Shown here: piece after piece, positions 25,133 to 33,951 of the stretch
Numbering within the stretch: position 1 is the stretch's first letter
Layout of the letters: each line of letters starts with the position of its first letter
From: an uncultured Prevotellaceae bacterium
GTDB taxonomy: Bacteria > Bacteroidota > Bacteroidia > Bacteroidales > Bacteroidaceae
DNA length: 55,291 nucleotides
Assembly: GCA_937910905.1 (NCBI GenBank)
Contig: CALEPV010000014.1
Span: forward strand, 1-55,291
Direction: 5' to 3'
The notes under the pieces: model-generated
The model's input: only the letters and a program-made list of their open reading frames with translations
The model's database searches: none
What the model was told of the DNA's origin: nothing
Program-made: the position numbers and the translations under genes

Positions 25133-26269
25133 ATGAGACTACGTACAATCCTCACAGCCTGCTTAGCCGTGCTCTGCGCAGCCACGGCAGCAGCGCAGAC
25201 AGAGGCCACAGCCACGGCGCCACAGCGCACACGGCAGTCGGACCTCTTTGCGGCCAAGAACCTGGTGCTGACCGACACCAAGGGCACCACCTACTACTAC
25301 CTGGTGGTCGACGAGAACTTCCTGACCATACACCTCGACGATGCGCAGATTACCATACGCGGCGATGTGTTCCAGAAGAGCAGCATCAGGAACATGCGCT
25401 TCCGCTCGCTTGGACGCCACATCATGAGCGAGGACAGCACCACCTTCGACAAGACGCTGGTCATAGAGCACGGCCTGATAGCGCTGCGCCGCTCGCTGCA
25501 GCAGGACAAGTGGAACTCGCTTGTGGTGCCATTCGAGATGACCGCCGCACAGGTGCTCGATGCCTTCGGTGAGGGCGCACAGCTGGCCACACCGCGCGGC
25601 GTGAGCCAGGAGGAAGGCACGGTGCTGGAGTTCAGCACCGTGGACCTCAGCGACCCCGACAAGGTGGTCGTAACCGCCAACTACCACTACCTGCTGCGCC
25701 CCACGCGTGAGCCCGACGTGGCCGAAGGCAAGACCGTCAGCACCTTCATCAGCGGCACACGTCTGCCCGGCCCCATCTACTACATAGCCGACGTGTCGAC
25801 CAAGAAGAACGCCACCCCGCGCGTGCAGGGCCTCAAAAGCGACGACGGCACCGTGCAGCTGCGCTACCGCGGCTCGTACACGCTGCTGGACAACAGCGTG
25901 CTCAACGCCGCCGGCCGCCCCACCAACCGCAAGATAGCGCCAGGCACCTACCAGCTGAGCGACGACGGCATCATGCTGCACAACGAGGACTCATCCGCCG
26001 TGCGAGCCTTCACATCGTGGATCGAGGACATCAGCGACACGCCCGCACAGCTGAGCTTCTACATCGACGGCATAGGCGACGACCTGACAGCCATAGCCGA
26101 CCTGCCGTACAGCCCAGCCGCACAGCAGGCTGCACCTGCCAGCGACCCAGCCATCTACGACCTGGGCGGACGCCGCGTGGCTGCCGACGCTGCCGAGTTC
26201 AGCCGCAACCGCAGCTCGATGCGACCGGGCGTGTATGTGGTCAACGGACGTAAGTATATCATCAAATAA
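25133..26269 (+). CDS. Secreted protein with type IX-like C-terminal sorting signal
   Basis: 378 residues. A signal peptide (LTACLAVLCAATAAAQ) is followed by a beta-rich body of unknown fold (KWNSLVVPFEMTAAQVLDAFGEGAQLA is a block seen in large Prevotella surface proteins). The end reads IYDLGGRRVA ... LRPGVYVVNGRKYIIK-like (MRPGVYVVNGRKYIIK here). This is the pattern of type A C-terminal domains that direct export through the type IX system, which this genome has (gldLMN at 52033-55291). No catalytic motif is seen. It is probably in an operon with the DUF6055 metallopeptidase, 21 bp downstream. Confidence 0.75.
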   Translation: MRLRTILTACLAVLCAATAAAQTEATATAPQRTRQSDLFAAKNLVLTDTKGTTYYYLVVDENFLTIHLDDAQITIRGDVFQKSSIRNMRFRSLGRHIMSEDSTTFDKTLVIEHGLIALRRSLQQDKWNSLVVPFEMTAAQVLDAFGEGAQLATPRGVSQEEGTVLEFSTVDLSDPDKVVVTANYHYLLRPTREPDVAEGKTVSTFISGTRLPGPIYYIADVSTKKNATPRVQGLKSDDGTVQLRYRGSYTLLDNSVLNAAGRPTNRKIAPGTYQLSDDGIMLHNEDSSAVRAFTSWIEDISDTPAQLSFYIDGIGDDLTAIADLPYSPAAQQAAPASDPAIYDLGGRRVAADAAEFSRNRSSMRPGVYVVNGRKYIIK

Positions 26270-26290
26270 AAGGGACAGGAGGACATAGAT

Positions 26291-27895
26291 ATGAAGACAA
26301 CACGATTTGCACTGCACTGCGCCGCCTTGCTCCTTGCACTATGCCAGACGGCTGCCACCCTAAGCGCACAGGACACCATCTGGGTGCGCTACGACGACCG
26401 CTTCAAGCCCAACTACATCATATCGCTGAAGGATGTCGACTCCATCGAGGTGCGCCCCACCCAGATGCGACTCTACAGCGACAAGCTGCCCAGCGCCAAG
26501 TACACACCCCTGGCCACCAACACCCGCGTGCCGACCGACGAGGCCAGCATGATGTTCAGCGACCCGGGCCGCTACCTGCTGAAGCCCAACACCTATAGCG
26601 GCACCGACTACACCAACGCCGCGGCCACGTCGGGCTACAACTTCGCCCACAGCGTGGAGAGCGCCCACTTCGCCGTGTTCTGGGACATACGCTACGGTGA
26701 CACGCCCACCAAGATACAGTATCCCGGCGACGGCAACGTGGCCAATGCCAACACCGTGCTGAGCATCTGCGAGCGCTGCTGGAATATGTACGCCAATGAG
26801 CTGGGTTTCCTTGAGGAAGGCAACTCCACCACGGACAAGTACAAGATACAGCTATACATACCCTACCAGAGCGCATGGCGTGCCGACGCATCCGGCACGG
26901 ACGGCGTGGGGGGCGGCCAAACAGGTATAGGCCACTTCAACCCCTGGGCTGCCACCGCGCGCGGCGGTCACACCGTGGCCCACGAGGTGGGACACACCTT
27001 CCAGTTCCTCGTGTCGGCCGACCTGGGCACCAACGCATGGCACACCGACCGCGGCTGGCGCTGGGGCTGGGGGGGCGGCAACGACAACGGCTGGTGGGAG
27101 AGCTGCGCCGACTGGCAGGCCTACCAGATATTCCCCGACCGCCAGTTCACCGACGGCGAGTACTTCGAGCAGCATCTGGCTGCCCACTACAAGAACCTGC
27201 TGCACGACGACTGGCGCTACGCCTGCTGCTTCATCCAGGACTGGTGGTGCATGAAGTACGGCCGCGACTTCATAGGGCGCATGTGGCGCGAGTCGAGGCC
27301 CTACGAGGACCCCGTGGACGTGTATAAACGCATGAACAACCTCACACAGGAGCAGTTCTGCGACGAGACCATGGAGGGCTACATGCGCATGGCCACATGG
27401 GACATCGACCGCGTGCGCGACCGCGCGGCACACCGCATAGGGCAGCACAAGAACTACCTGACCACCGTGAGCTCGGCCAACGCCATCTACAAGACCAGCC
27501 CTGCCACCTGCATCCAGAACTACGGCTACCACATCACCAACCTCACCCCCCCCAAGGCTGGAGCTACCGTGAAGGCCAACTTCACGGGCATCACCGACGA
27601 TGCCAGCTACCACTACGTGTACAAGGACCGCGCGGGCTGGCGCTACGCCTTCGTAGCGCTGATGAGCGACGGCACGCGCGTGTACGGTGACATGCACAGC
27701 CTGCAGGAGGGCACGGCAGAGCTCACCATACCCACGGACCACGGCCGGTGCTCCAACCTATTCTTCGTAGTCATGGGCGCACCCACACAGCACTGGGCGC
27801 ACCCCTGGACCTCTGGCAAGGCGAGCAGCGACTGGGACGTGAACGAGGAACAGTGGCCATACCAGGTGCAGTTCGAGGGGACGAAGGTGAAGTAG
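26291..27895 (+). CDS. DUF6055 family secreted metallopeptidase
   Basis: 534 residues. A signal peptide (CAALLLALCQTAATLSAQ) is followed by a short N-terminal module (YIISLKDVDSIEVRPTQMRLY). The catalytic region carries HTVAHEVGHTFQF, where HEVGH at 231-235 is the zinc site, with a candidate third ligand or helper Glu at WWESCADW (about 270). Trp/Gly-rich loops (RWGWGGGNDNGWW) and the overall order match DUF6055 proteins, which are predicted gluzincin-like enzymes. The C-terminal 120 residues look like a beta-sandwich. It probably acts outside the cell or in the periplasm. Its substrate is unknown. Confidence 0.8.
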   Translation: MKTTRFALHCAALLLALCQTAATLSAQDTIWVRYDDRFKPNYIISLKDVDSIEVRPTQMRLYSDKLPSAKYTPLATNTRVPTDEASMMFSDPGRYLLKPNTYSGTDYTNAAATSGYNFAHSVESAHFAVFWDIRYGDTPTKIQYPGDGNVANANTVLSICERCWNMYANELGFLEEGNSTTDKYKIQLYIPYQSAWRADASGTDGVGGGQTGIGHFNPWAATARGGHTVAHEVGHTFQFLVSADLGTNAWHTDRGWRWGWGGGNDNGWWESCADWQAYQIFPDRQFTDGEYFEQHLAAHYKNLLHDDWRYACCFIQDWWCMKYGRDFIGRMWRESRPYEDPVDVYKRMNNLTQEQFCDETMEGYMRMATWDIDRVRDRAAHRIGQHKNYLTTVSSANAIYKTSPATCIQNYGYHITNLTPPKAGATVKANFTGITDDASYHYVYKDRAGWRYAFVALMSDGTRVYGDMHSLQEGTAELTIPTDHGRCSNLFFVVMGAPTQHWAHPWTSGKASSDWDVNEEQWPYQVQFEGTKVK

Positions 27896-27898
27896 TGG

Positions 27899-27996
27899 AG
27901 GGATGAGGGATTATATAAAGGTTAAAGGTTAAAGGGATGAGGGATGAGGGATGAGGGATTATATAAAGGTTAAAGGTTAAAGGTTAAAGGTTAAAG
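27899..27996. repeat. Nested 7-bp tandem repeats
   Basis: Two interleaved 7-bp units, GGGATGA and GTTAAAG, each in runs. A 35-bp block (GGGATGAGGGATTATATAAA, then GGTTAAAGGTTAAAG) appears twice. It follows the stop of the DUF6055 gene directly. No gene. Confidence 0.8.
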
Positions 27997-28070
27997 GGAT
28001 GAGGGATGAGGGCAGGCGTAGCCTGCACCACATTGTAAATCGTAAATCGTCAAATTGTAAAATACACAAG

Positions 28071-28952
28071 ATGAACCTATCAGGACGCAGACAGAGCAGC
28101 AACGTGGACGACCGCCGTGGAATGGGCGGCGCCAAGATAGCAGGCTTCGGCGGCATAGGAGCCGTGATCGTAGCCGTAGTACTGGCCTTCCTCACAGGCA
28201 AGGACCCAGGTCAGGCCTTCCAGCAGGCTGGCGGCCTTGAGGCTATATTCAACAACGCCAATGTCACTCAGAAAGACGGACAGCGCGACTTCACCCCCGA
28301 GGAACAGGAGCTGGCTGTCTTCGCATCACAGGTGCTGGCCAGCACGGAGGACGTATGGACCAAGGTCTTCAAGGACATGGGGCTCACCTACAAGGCGCCC
28401 ACGATGGTGCTCTATACGGGGAGCGTCAGCACGGCCTGCGGTGGCGGCTCGGCCAGCATGGGACCGTTCTACTGCTCGGGCGACGAGAAGCTGTACATCG
28501 ACCTCTCGTTCTTCACCGACATGAAGAAGACCCTGGGTGCCGACGGCGACTTCGCCTACGCCTACGTCATAGCGCATGAGGTGGGCCACCACGTGGAGCA
28601 TCTGCTGGGCGACCTCGACCGCGCCCACTCGCAGATGGCGGGCCTGAACGAGACGCAGGCCAACAAGATCAGCGTACGCATAGAGCTGCAGGCCGACTTC
28701 TACGCTGGCATCTGGGGCTACTACGAGGGTCAGATGTTCCAGAGCCTCGACGACGGCGACCTGCAGGAAGCCATCGACTGCGCCCGCGTCATAGGCGACA
28801 ACTACCTCCAGGAGAAAGCCCGCGGCTACTCCCAGCCCGAAAGCTTCACCCACGGCACCTCCGCCCAGCGCATGAAGTGGCTCAAGCTCGGCCTCCAAAC
28901 CGGCGACATGAACCGCCGCGACACCTACAGCATACCAGAGGGTCAGCTCTGA
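28071..28952 (+). CDS. YpfJ-type neutral zinc metallopeptidase
   Basis: 293 residues from the ATG at 28071 (MNLSGRRQSSNVDDRRG); codons before it lie in the repeat tract. The RQSSNVDDRRG start, one membrane helix (about 24-43, IGAVIVAVVLAFL), the CGGGSASMGPFYC segment, the HEVGHHVEH zinc motif (about 169-177) and the downstream RIELQADFYAGIW segment are all diagnostic of the putative neutral zinc metallopeptidase family (E. coli YpfJ). Length is normal. The function is not defined experimentally. It lies immediately before the fructan locus but is not expected to belong to it. Confidence 0.92.
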   Translation: MNLSGRRQSSNVDDRRGMGGAKIAGFGGIGAVIVAVVLAFLTGKDPGQAFQQAGGLEAIFNNANVTQKDGQRDFTPEEQELAVFASQVLASTEDVWTKVFKDMGLTYKAPTMVLYTGSVSTACGGGSASMGPFYCSGDEKLYIDLSFFTDMKKTLGADGDFAYAYVIAHEVGHHVEHLLGDLDRAHSQMAGLNETQANKISVRIELQADFYAGIWGYYEGQMFQSLDDGDLQEAIDCARVIGDNYLQEKARGYSQPESFTHGTSAQRMKWLKLGLQTGDMNRRDTYSIPEGQL

Positions 28953-28995
28953 CTGAAGCGTCACATCCCCCCTTTGTACTATATTCCTTACCGAT

Positions 28996-30678
28996 ATGTA
29001 TAGAGTTGGATTTCATCCTTCGTTTTCTCGCCATGCCAAAGCTCAAACAAAGTTTGGCTTTGGTTATTGGCTTAACGAAAACGTTGGTTTTTCCCTGGCA
29101 GCTCTCCTTGTTCTTATGCTCTCCTGTTCAAAGTATGAGCCGAGGTTTCATATCGGTATCTCCCAGTGCTCTGAGGATATCTGGCGCGACTGGCAGAATG
29201 CCGAGATGAAGCTGGAGGCGAGTTTCCACGAGGAGGCGCAGCTGAGTTTCACCACTGCTCACGACGACAGCCGCCGCCAGACACAACAGATCGATAGTCT
29301 CGTTGCCGCAGGGATCGACCTGCTGATTGTGGCTCCGAACCAGCTGCAAACGGTATCTCCCGCCATCGACCGTGCCTACGACAGTGGTATACCTGTCATA
29401 GTCTTCGAGCGCAAAACTGATTCGCAGAAATATACCGCCTTTGTGAGTGCCGACAACTACGAGATGGGCCGTCAGATGGGCGAGTACATTGCTACTTGCC
29501 TGGGCGGCAAGGGCAATATCCTGGAAATCGTGGGACTGAAAGGTTCTTCACCCGCCTATGAGCGCCACTGCGGTTTCCACGCAGCCATAAGCCACTACCT
29601 CGACATTCATGTCACGGCCACGCTACAAGGCGATTGGACAGAAACGACAGCCTACAAAGCTACCAAGCAATGGCTAAATGGGGAATCTGTAAATGGTAAA
29701 TGTATAGATGTCGTATTCGGCCACAACGACCGTACAGCTATGGGGGCACGACGGGCGTACGTGGAGTGGCTGGAAGGGATGGAGAATAACACATCTCCAT
29801 CCCAACTCCCTCTTTTCTGCGGTATCGACGGACTGCCCGGTGAACAGGGCGGCATCCGTCAAGTATGCGATTCACTGCTCACGGCCTCCTATATCTATCC
29901 CACGCGCGGAGATCTGCTGCTGCAACTGGCATTGGACATCCTCGAGGGCAAGCCCTACGAGAAGGAAACACTGCTGACCTCTGCGCTTGTCACCCACAAG
30001 AACGCCAACGTGCTCTATCTCGAGAGCGAAGAGGTCGTGCGACGTTCACAACGGCTCGAACGCATGCAGCTCTTGGCCAGCAGCTATCTGAAAGAACTCT
30101 CTGCACAAAAGGCCATCACCGTGCTGGCTTGTGGCGTCATCGGTTTGCTGCTCATCGCCATAGTCCTTTTCTATCTTTACCACCGTGGGCAGGTGAATAT
30201 CCGTCGCGAGAGAGTGCTGAACAACCTGTGGAATATGGAGAACGCATCCGATTCTCCCTCTGCCTTTTCTGTTCATGAAGCGTCCAGCGCTCCTGCGAAC
30301 CAAACTGGAGAGAAAACAGCGTCTTTGGAAGGCGACGTGCCAGCGGCCTTTAAGTTCTCTGACGCCTCACCTTTCATTAATCGTTTTCGCGAAGTAGTGG
30401 AGAGCAACATGAGTAATAGTGAACTCAGTGTTGAGGATTTGGCTGCGAACATGAACCTCAGCCGTGTACAACTCTACAGAAAGGTAAAGGCTATTACGGG
30501 CAGTTCACCAGTTGAACTGCTGCGCACAGCTCGCCTCAATCGCGGCTATCAACTGTTGCTCACTACGGACAAGACCGTTTCAGAAGTGGCCTATGCCATC
30601 GGTTTTTCTGCTCCTGCCTATTTCACCAAATGCTTCAAAGACGAGTTCGGCATGGTGCCAGGGGATGTGAGGAAGTGA
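28996..30678 (+). CDS. Membrane regulator: sugar-binding periplasmic domain fused to AraC-type DNA-binding domain
   Basis: 560 residues. The N-terminal signal or anchor (SLAALLVLMLSC) is followed by a LacI/RbsB-type periplasmic binding domain (about 51-345: FHIGISQCS, DLLIVAPNQ, DSGIPVIVFERK, SADNYEMGRQMGEY, GHNDRTAMGA). One membrane helix (about 374-395) follows, then a linker, then an AraC HTH domain (about 463-560: LSVEDLAANMNLSRVQLYRKVK, VSEVAYAIGFSAPAYFTKCFK). In B. thetaiotaomicron the fructose sensor BT1754 has the same two ends but a histidine kinase and receiver between them; both are missing here. It sits directly upstream of the fructan genes it should control. The N-terminus is unusually long and no better start codon is visible. 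Confidence 0.88.
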   Translation: MYRVGFHPSFSRHAKAQTKFGFGYWLNENVGFSLAALLVLMLSCSKYEPRFHIGISQCSEDIWRDWQNAEMKLEASFHEEAQLSFTTAHDDSRRQTQQIDSLVAAGIDLLIVAPNQLQTVSPAIDRAYDSGIPVIVFERKTDSQKYTAFVSADNYEMGRQMGEYIATCLGGKGNILEIVGLKGSSPAYERHCGFHAAISHYLDIHVTATLQGDWTETTAYKATKQWLNGESVNGKCIDVVFGHNDRTAMGARRAYVEWLEGMENNTSPSQLPLFCGIDGLPGEQGGIRQVCDSLLTASYIYPTRGDLLLQLALDILEGKPYEKETLLTSALVTHKNANVLYLESEEVVRRSQRLERMQLLASSYLKELSAQKAITVLACGVIGLLLIAIVLFYLYHRGQVNIRRERVLNNLWNMENASDSPSAFSVHEASSAPANQTGEKTASLEGDVPAAFKFSDASPFINRFREVVESNMSNSELSVEDLAANMNLSRVQLYRKVKAITGSSPVELLRTARLNRGYQLLLTTDKTVSEVAYAIGFSAPAYFTKCFKDEFGMVPGDVRK

Positions 30679-30681
30679 ATT

Positions 30682-30740
30682 ATCGTTCATTCCTTTGTAA
30701 AATTGTTGCATCGAAACAAAATTTCAAGGGGATGAACGAT
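30682..30740 (+). promoter_or_regulatory. Inverted repeat between regulator and SusC gene (terminator or operator)
   Basis: ATCGTTCATTCCTTT (30682-30696) pairs with AAGGGGATGAACGAT (30726-30740), 12 of 15 matched, with a weaker inner pairing of TTGT and ACAA runs and a following TTTT. It begins 4 bp after the regulator stop. It may terminate that gene, or serve as a dyad for the AraC-type regulator upstream of the SusC promoter. No clear TAnnTTTG is visible between it and the SusC start. Confidence 0.5.
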
Positions 30741-30821
30741 TCTTTTAATGTATGTTGTTAATAAGTCACGAGCTTTGTGGCATCATTTGTGCAAACCTCA
30801 TAAACTAACATTTCAAACAAC

Positions 30822-33800
30822 ATGCAAAAGCTAAGACGATTGTTGATGAGCCTCGCGCTCATTCTTGCTGGCACCACGCTGTGGGCGCAGCAAGTCGACA
30901 TTCACGGCACCGTGCTCGACGACCTCGGCGAGGGGTTGCCTGGTGCTACGGTGAGAGAAAAAGGCAACGAGAGCAACGGCACGCTGACCAATATGGACGG
31001 TCAGTTCACGCTGAAAGTGGAGAAAGGCGCCATACTGGTCATCTCCTTCATGGGCTTCGACACCCAGGAGGTTGAGGCCAAGGACGGCATGACGATTACG
31101 ATGGGCGAGAACGTCGCCGACATGAACGAACTCGTCGTGACGGGTTATCAGGTACAGCGCAAGGCTGACTTGACTGGCGCCGTCTCGGTGGTCAGCGTTG
31201 ACGAGCTGGCCAAACAGAACGAGAACAACCCCATCAAGGCCATGCAGGGTCGTGTGCCCGGCATGAACATCTCGGCCGACGGTAACCCCTCGGGCGCTGC
31301 TACCGTTCGCATCCGCGGTATCGGCACGCTGAACAACAATGACCCCCTCTACATCATCGACGGCGTTCCCACTAAGGCTGGTATGCACGAGCTCAACGGC
31401 AACGACATCGAGTCAATCCAAGTCCTGAAAGACGCCGCTTCCGCATCTATCTATGGTAGCCGTGCTGCCAATGGCGTAATCATCATCACCACCAAGCGCG
31501 GTAAGGAAGGCAAGGTCAAGATCGACTTTGACGCCAGCGTAGCCGTGCAGACTTATGCCAACCGTATGGAAGTGCTCAACGCCAAGCAGTTCGGACAAGT
31601 CATGTGGCAAGGCTACGTCAACGATGGTCTCGACCCCAACATGAACGGACTCGGCTACCACTACGACTGGACCTACAACCAGCAGGGCGTGCCCGTCTTG
31701 AACGGTATCACGATGAGCAAGTACCTCGATGCCGCCGGAACCACTCCCGCTGCCGACACCGACTGGTTCGACCAGACTACGCGCACGGGCGTAGTACAAA
31801 AATATGATGTGTCGCTGAGCAACGGCTCGGAGAAGGGCAGCAGCTTCTTCTCGCTCGGTTACTACAAGAACCTGGGCATCATCAAGGAATCCGACTTCAG
31901 CCGCTTCTCAGCCCGCATGAACAGCGACTACAAACTCCTGAAGATCAATGAACGCGACATCATCACCGTGGGCGAACACTTCACCGTCAACCGTACCAGC
32001 GAAGTGCAGGCTCCCAGCGGTTTCCTCGAGAACGTCCTTCAGTTCAATCCCTCGCTGCCCGTCTACACGACAGATGGCAGTTTCGCTGGTCCCGTAGGCG
32101 GCTATCCCGACCGCGAGAATCCGCTGGCACGACTCACGCGCAACGCCGACAACCGCTACACCTACTGGCGTATGTTCGGCGATGCCTTCATCAACATCAA
32201 TCCCTGCAAGAATTTCAATGTGAAGAGCACCTTCGGTCTCGACTACGCACAGAAGCAGCAGCGAATCTTCACCTATCCCATCACCGAGGGCACTGTGGCC
32301 AATTCTATCAACGCCGTCGAGCCCAAGCAGGAGCACTGGACGAAGTGGATGTGGAACGCCGTGGCCAGCTACAGCTTCGAGGCTGGCAAGAACCACTTCG
32401 ATGCACTCGCTGGTGTCGAGCTCAACCGAGAGGACGACAGCTGGCTCAGCGGCAAGGCCTACGACTTCGCTGTGCTGAATCCTTCTTATATGTGGCCTGA
32501 TGCAGCCGTTGGCGAGGCCGAAGCATACGGCGGCGCAGGCGGCTTCTCGCTCGTCTCGTTCTTCGCCAAAGCCAACTACAACTTCGACAACCGCTACCTC
32601 GCCAGCGTCACCGTCCGTCACGACGGCAGTTCCCGCTTCGGTAAGAACAACCGCTACGGTACTTTCCCCTCCTTCAGTGCTGGTTGGCGCATCAGCCAGG
32701 AGAAGTTCATGGAGAACGTAGGTTGGCTCGACGACCTGAAGCTGCGTGCCAGCTGGGGACGTACGGGTAACCAGGAGATTGACAACATTGCCCGCTACAC
32801 GCTCTACGTGAGCAACTACGGCGAGGCTGGTTTCGGCGGTCAGAGCTACGGCACCAGCTACGACATCGCAGGTACTAACGGCGGACAGCAGCTGGCCAGC
32901 GGCTTTAAGCGCAACCAGCTCGGCAACGACAACCTGAAGTGGGAGACCACCACGCAGACCAACCTCGGTTTCGACTTTGGCTTCCTGCGCAACGCACTCT
33001 ACGGCTCATTCGAATGGTACTACAAGAAGACCGCCGACATCCTCGTCTATATGCCTGGTATTGGCGTTATGGGCGAAGGTTCCAGCCAATGGATCAATGC
33101 AGGCGAGATGGAGAATAAGGGTATCGAACTGAATGTAGGCTATCGCGGCAAGGTTGGCGACTTCAGCTACGACCTCGCCGGTAACATCGGCACCTATCGC
33201 AACGAGATCACCAAGCTGCCTGAGACGCTCGCTGCCAACGGCACCTTCGGCGGTAACGGCGTCGAGAGCGTAGTCGGTCACCCTATGGGCGCACAAGTGG
33301 GCTACGTCTACGATGGCATCTTCAAGAGTCAGGCCGAGATTGACAACCACGCCACGCAGAACGGTGCCGGCCTCGGCCGTATCCGATGGAAGGACCTCAA
33401 CGAGGACGGCATCATCAACGAGAAGGACCAGGAGTGGATCTACTCGCCTGTGCCCGACTTCACATGGGGATTGAACGTCTATCTGCAGTACAAGGACTGG
33501 GACTTCACTATGTTCTGGCAGGGCGTACAAGGCGTCGACGTCATCAGCGACCTCAAGCGCGAGACCGACCTCTGGAGCGGCCTGAACATCTCAAACCTTA
33601 ACAAGGGCCAGCGTCTGCTTGATGCCTGGAGCCCCACCAACAACTCCTCCAACATCCCAGCCATCAGCGTGATGGACAACAACAACGAGAAGCGCGTCAG
33701 CTCCTACTTCGTCGAGAACGGCAGCTTCGCCAAGCTGCGCACCGTACAGCTCGGCTACAACGTCCCCTCGAAGGCTCTCGAGCGCATGCACATGCAGCGC

Positions 33801-33935
33801 CTGCGACTCTATCTCTCTGCCCAGAACCTCTTCACCATCAAGAGCAAGAACTTCACCGGCGTCGATCCCGAAAACGCCAACTTCGGCTATCCTATTCCTG
33901 TCAACGTGACCTTCGGACTGAATGTTTCACTCTAA
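30822..33935 (+). CDS. SusC-like TonB-dependent outer-membrane transporter
   Basis: 1037 residues. A signal peptide (MSLALILAGTTLWAQ) is followed by a carboxypeptidase-regulatory-like domain (about 25-100: VDIHGTVLDDLGEGLPGATV) and a TonB-box/plug region (NELVVTGYQVQRKADLTGAVSVV, AASASIYGSRAANGVIIITTKRG). A 22-strand barrel ends in NVTFGLNVSL. All standard SusC features are present and full length. With the SusD partner 16 bp downstream it forms the import pedestal for fructan oligosaccharides across the outer membrane, energised by TonB. In gene order it corresponds to BT1763 of the B. thetaiotaomicron levan locus. Confidence 0.95.
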   Translation: MQKLRRLLMSLALILAGTTLWAQQVDIHGTVLDDLGEGLPGATVREKGNESNGTLTNMDGQFTLKVEKGAILVISFMGFDTQEVEAKDGMTITMGENVADMNELVVTGYQVQRKADLTGAVSVVSVDELAKQNENNPIKAMQGRVPGMNISADGNPSGAATVRIRGIGTLNNNDPLYIIDGVPTKAGMHELNGNDIESIQVLKDAASASIYGSRAANGVIIITTKRGKEGKVKIDFDASVAVQTYANRMEVLNAKQFGQVMWQGYVNDGLDPNMNGLGYHYDWTYNQQGVPVLNGITMSKYLDAAGTTPAADTDWFDQTTRTGVVQKYDVSLSNGSEKGSSFFSLGYYKNLGIIKESDFSRFSARMNSDYKLLKINERDIITVGEHFTVNRTSEVQAPSGFLENVLQFNPSLPVYTTDGSFAGPVGGYPDRENPLARLTRNADNRYTYWRMFGDAFININPCKNFNVKSTFGLDYAQKQQRIFTYPITEGTVANSINAVEPKQEHWTKWMWNAVASYSFEAGKNHFDALAGVELNREDDSWLSGKAYDFAVLNPSYMWPDAAVGEAEAYGGAGGFSLVSFFAKANYNFDNRYLASVTVRHDGSSRFGKNNRYGTFPSFSAGWRISQEKFMENVGWLDDLKLRASWGRTGNQEIDNIARYTLYVSNYGEAGFGGQSYGTSYDIAGTNGGQQLASGFKRNQLGNDNLKWETTTQTNLGFDFGFLRNALYGSFEWYYKKTADILVYMPGIGVMGEGSSQWINAGEMENKGIELNVGYRGKVGDFSYDLAGNIGTYRNEITKLPETLAANGTFGGNGVESVVGHPMGAQVGYVYDGIFKSQAEIDNHATQNGAGLGRIRWKDLNEDGIINEKDQEWIYSPVPDFTWGLNVYLQYKDWDFTMFWQGVQGVDVISDLKRETDLWSGLNISNLNKGQRLLDAWSPTNNSSNIPAISVMDNNNEKRVSSYFVENGSFAKLRTVQLGYNVPSKALERMHMQRLRLYLSAQNLFTIKSKNFTGVDPENANFGYPIPVNVTFGLNVSL

Positions 33936-33951
33936 TTTCCATACAGCAATC

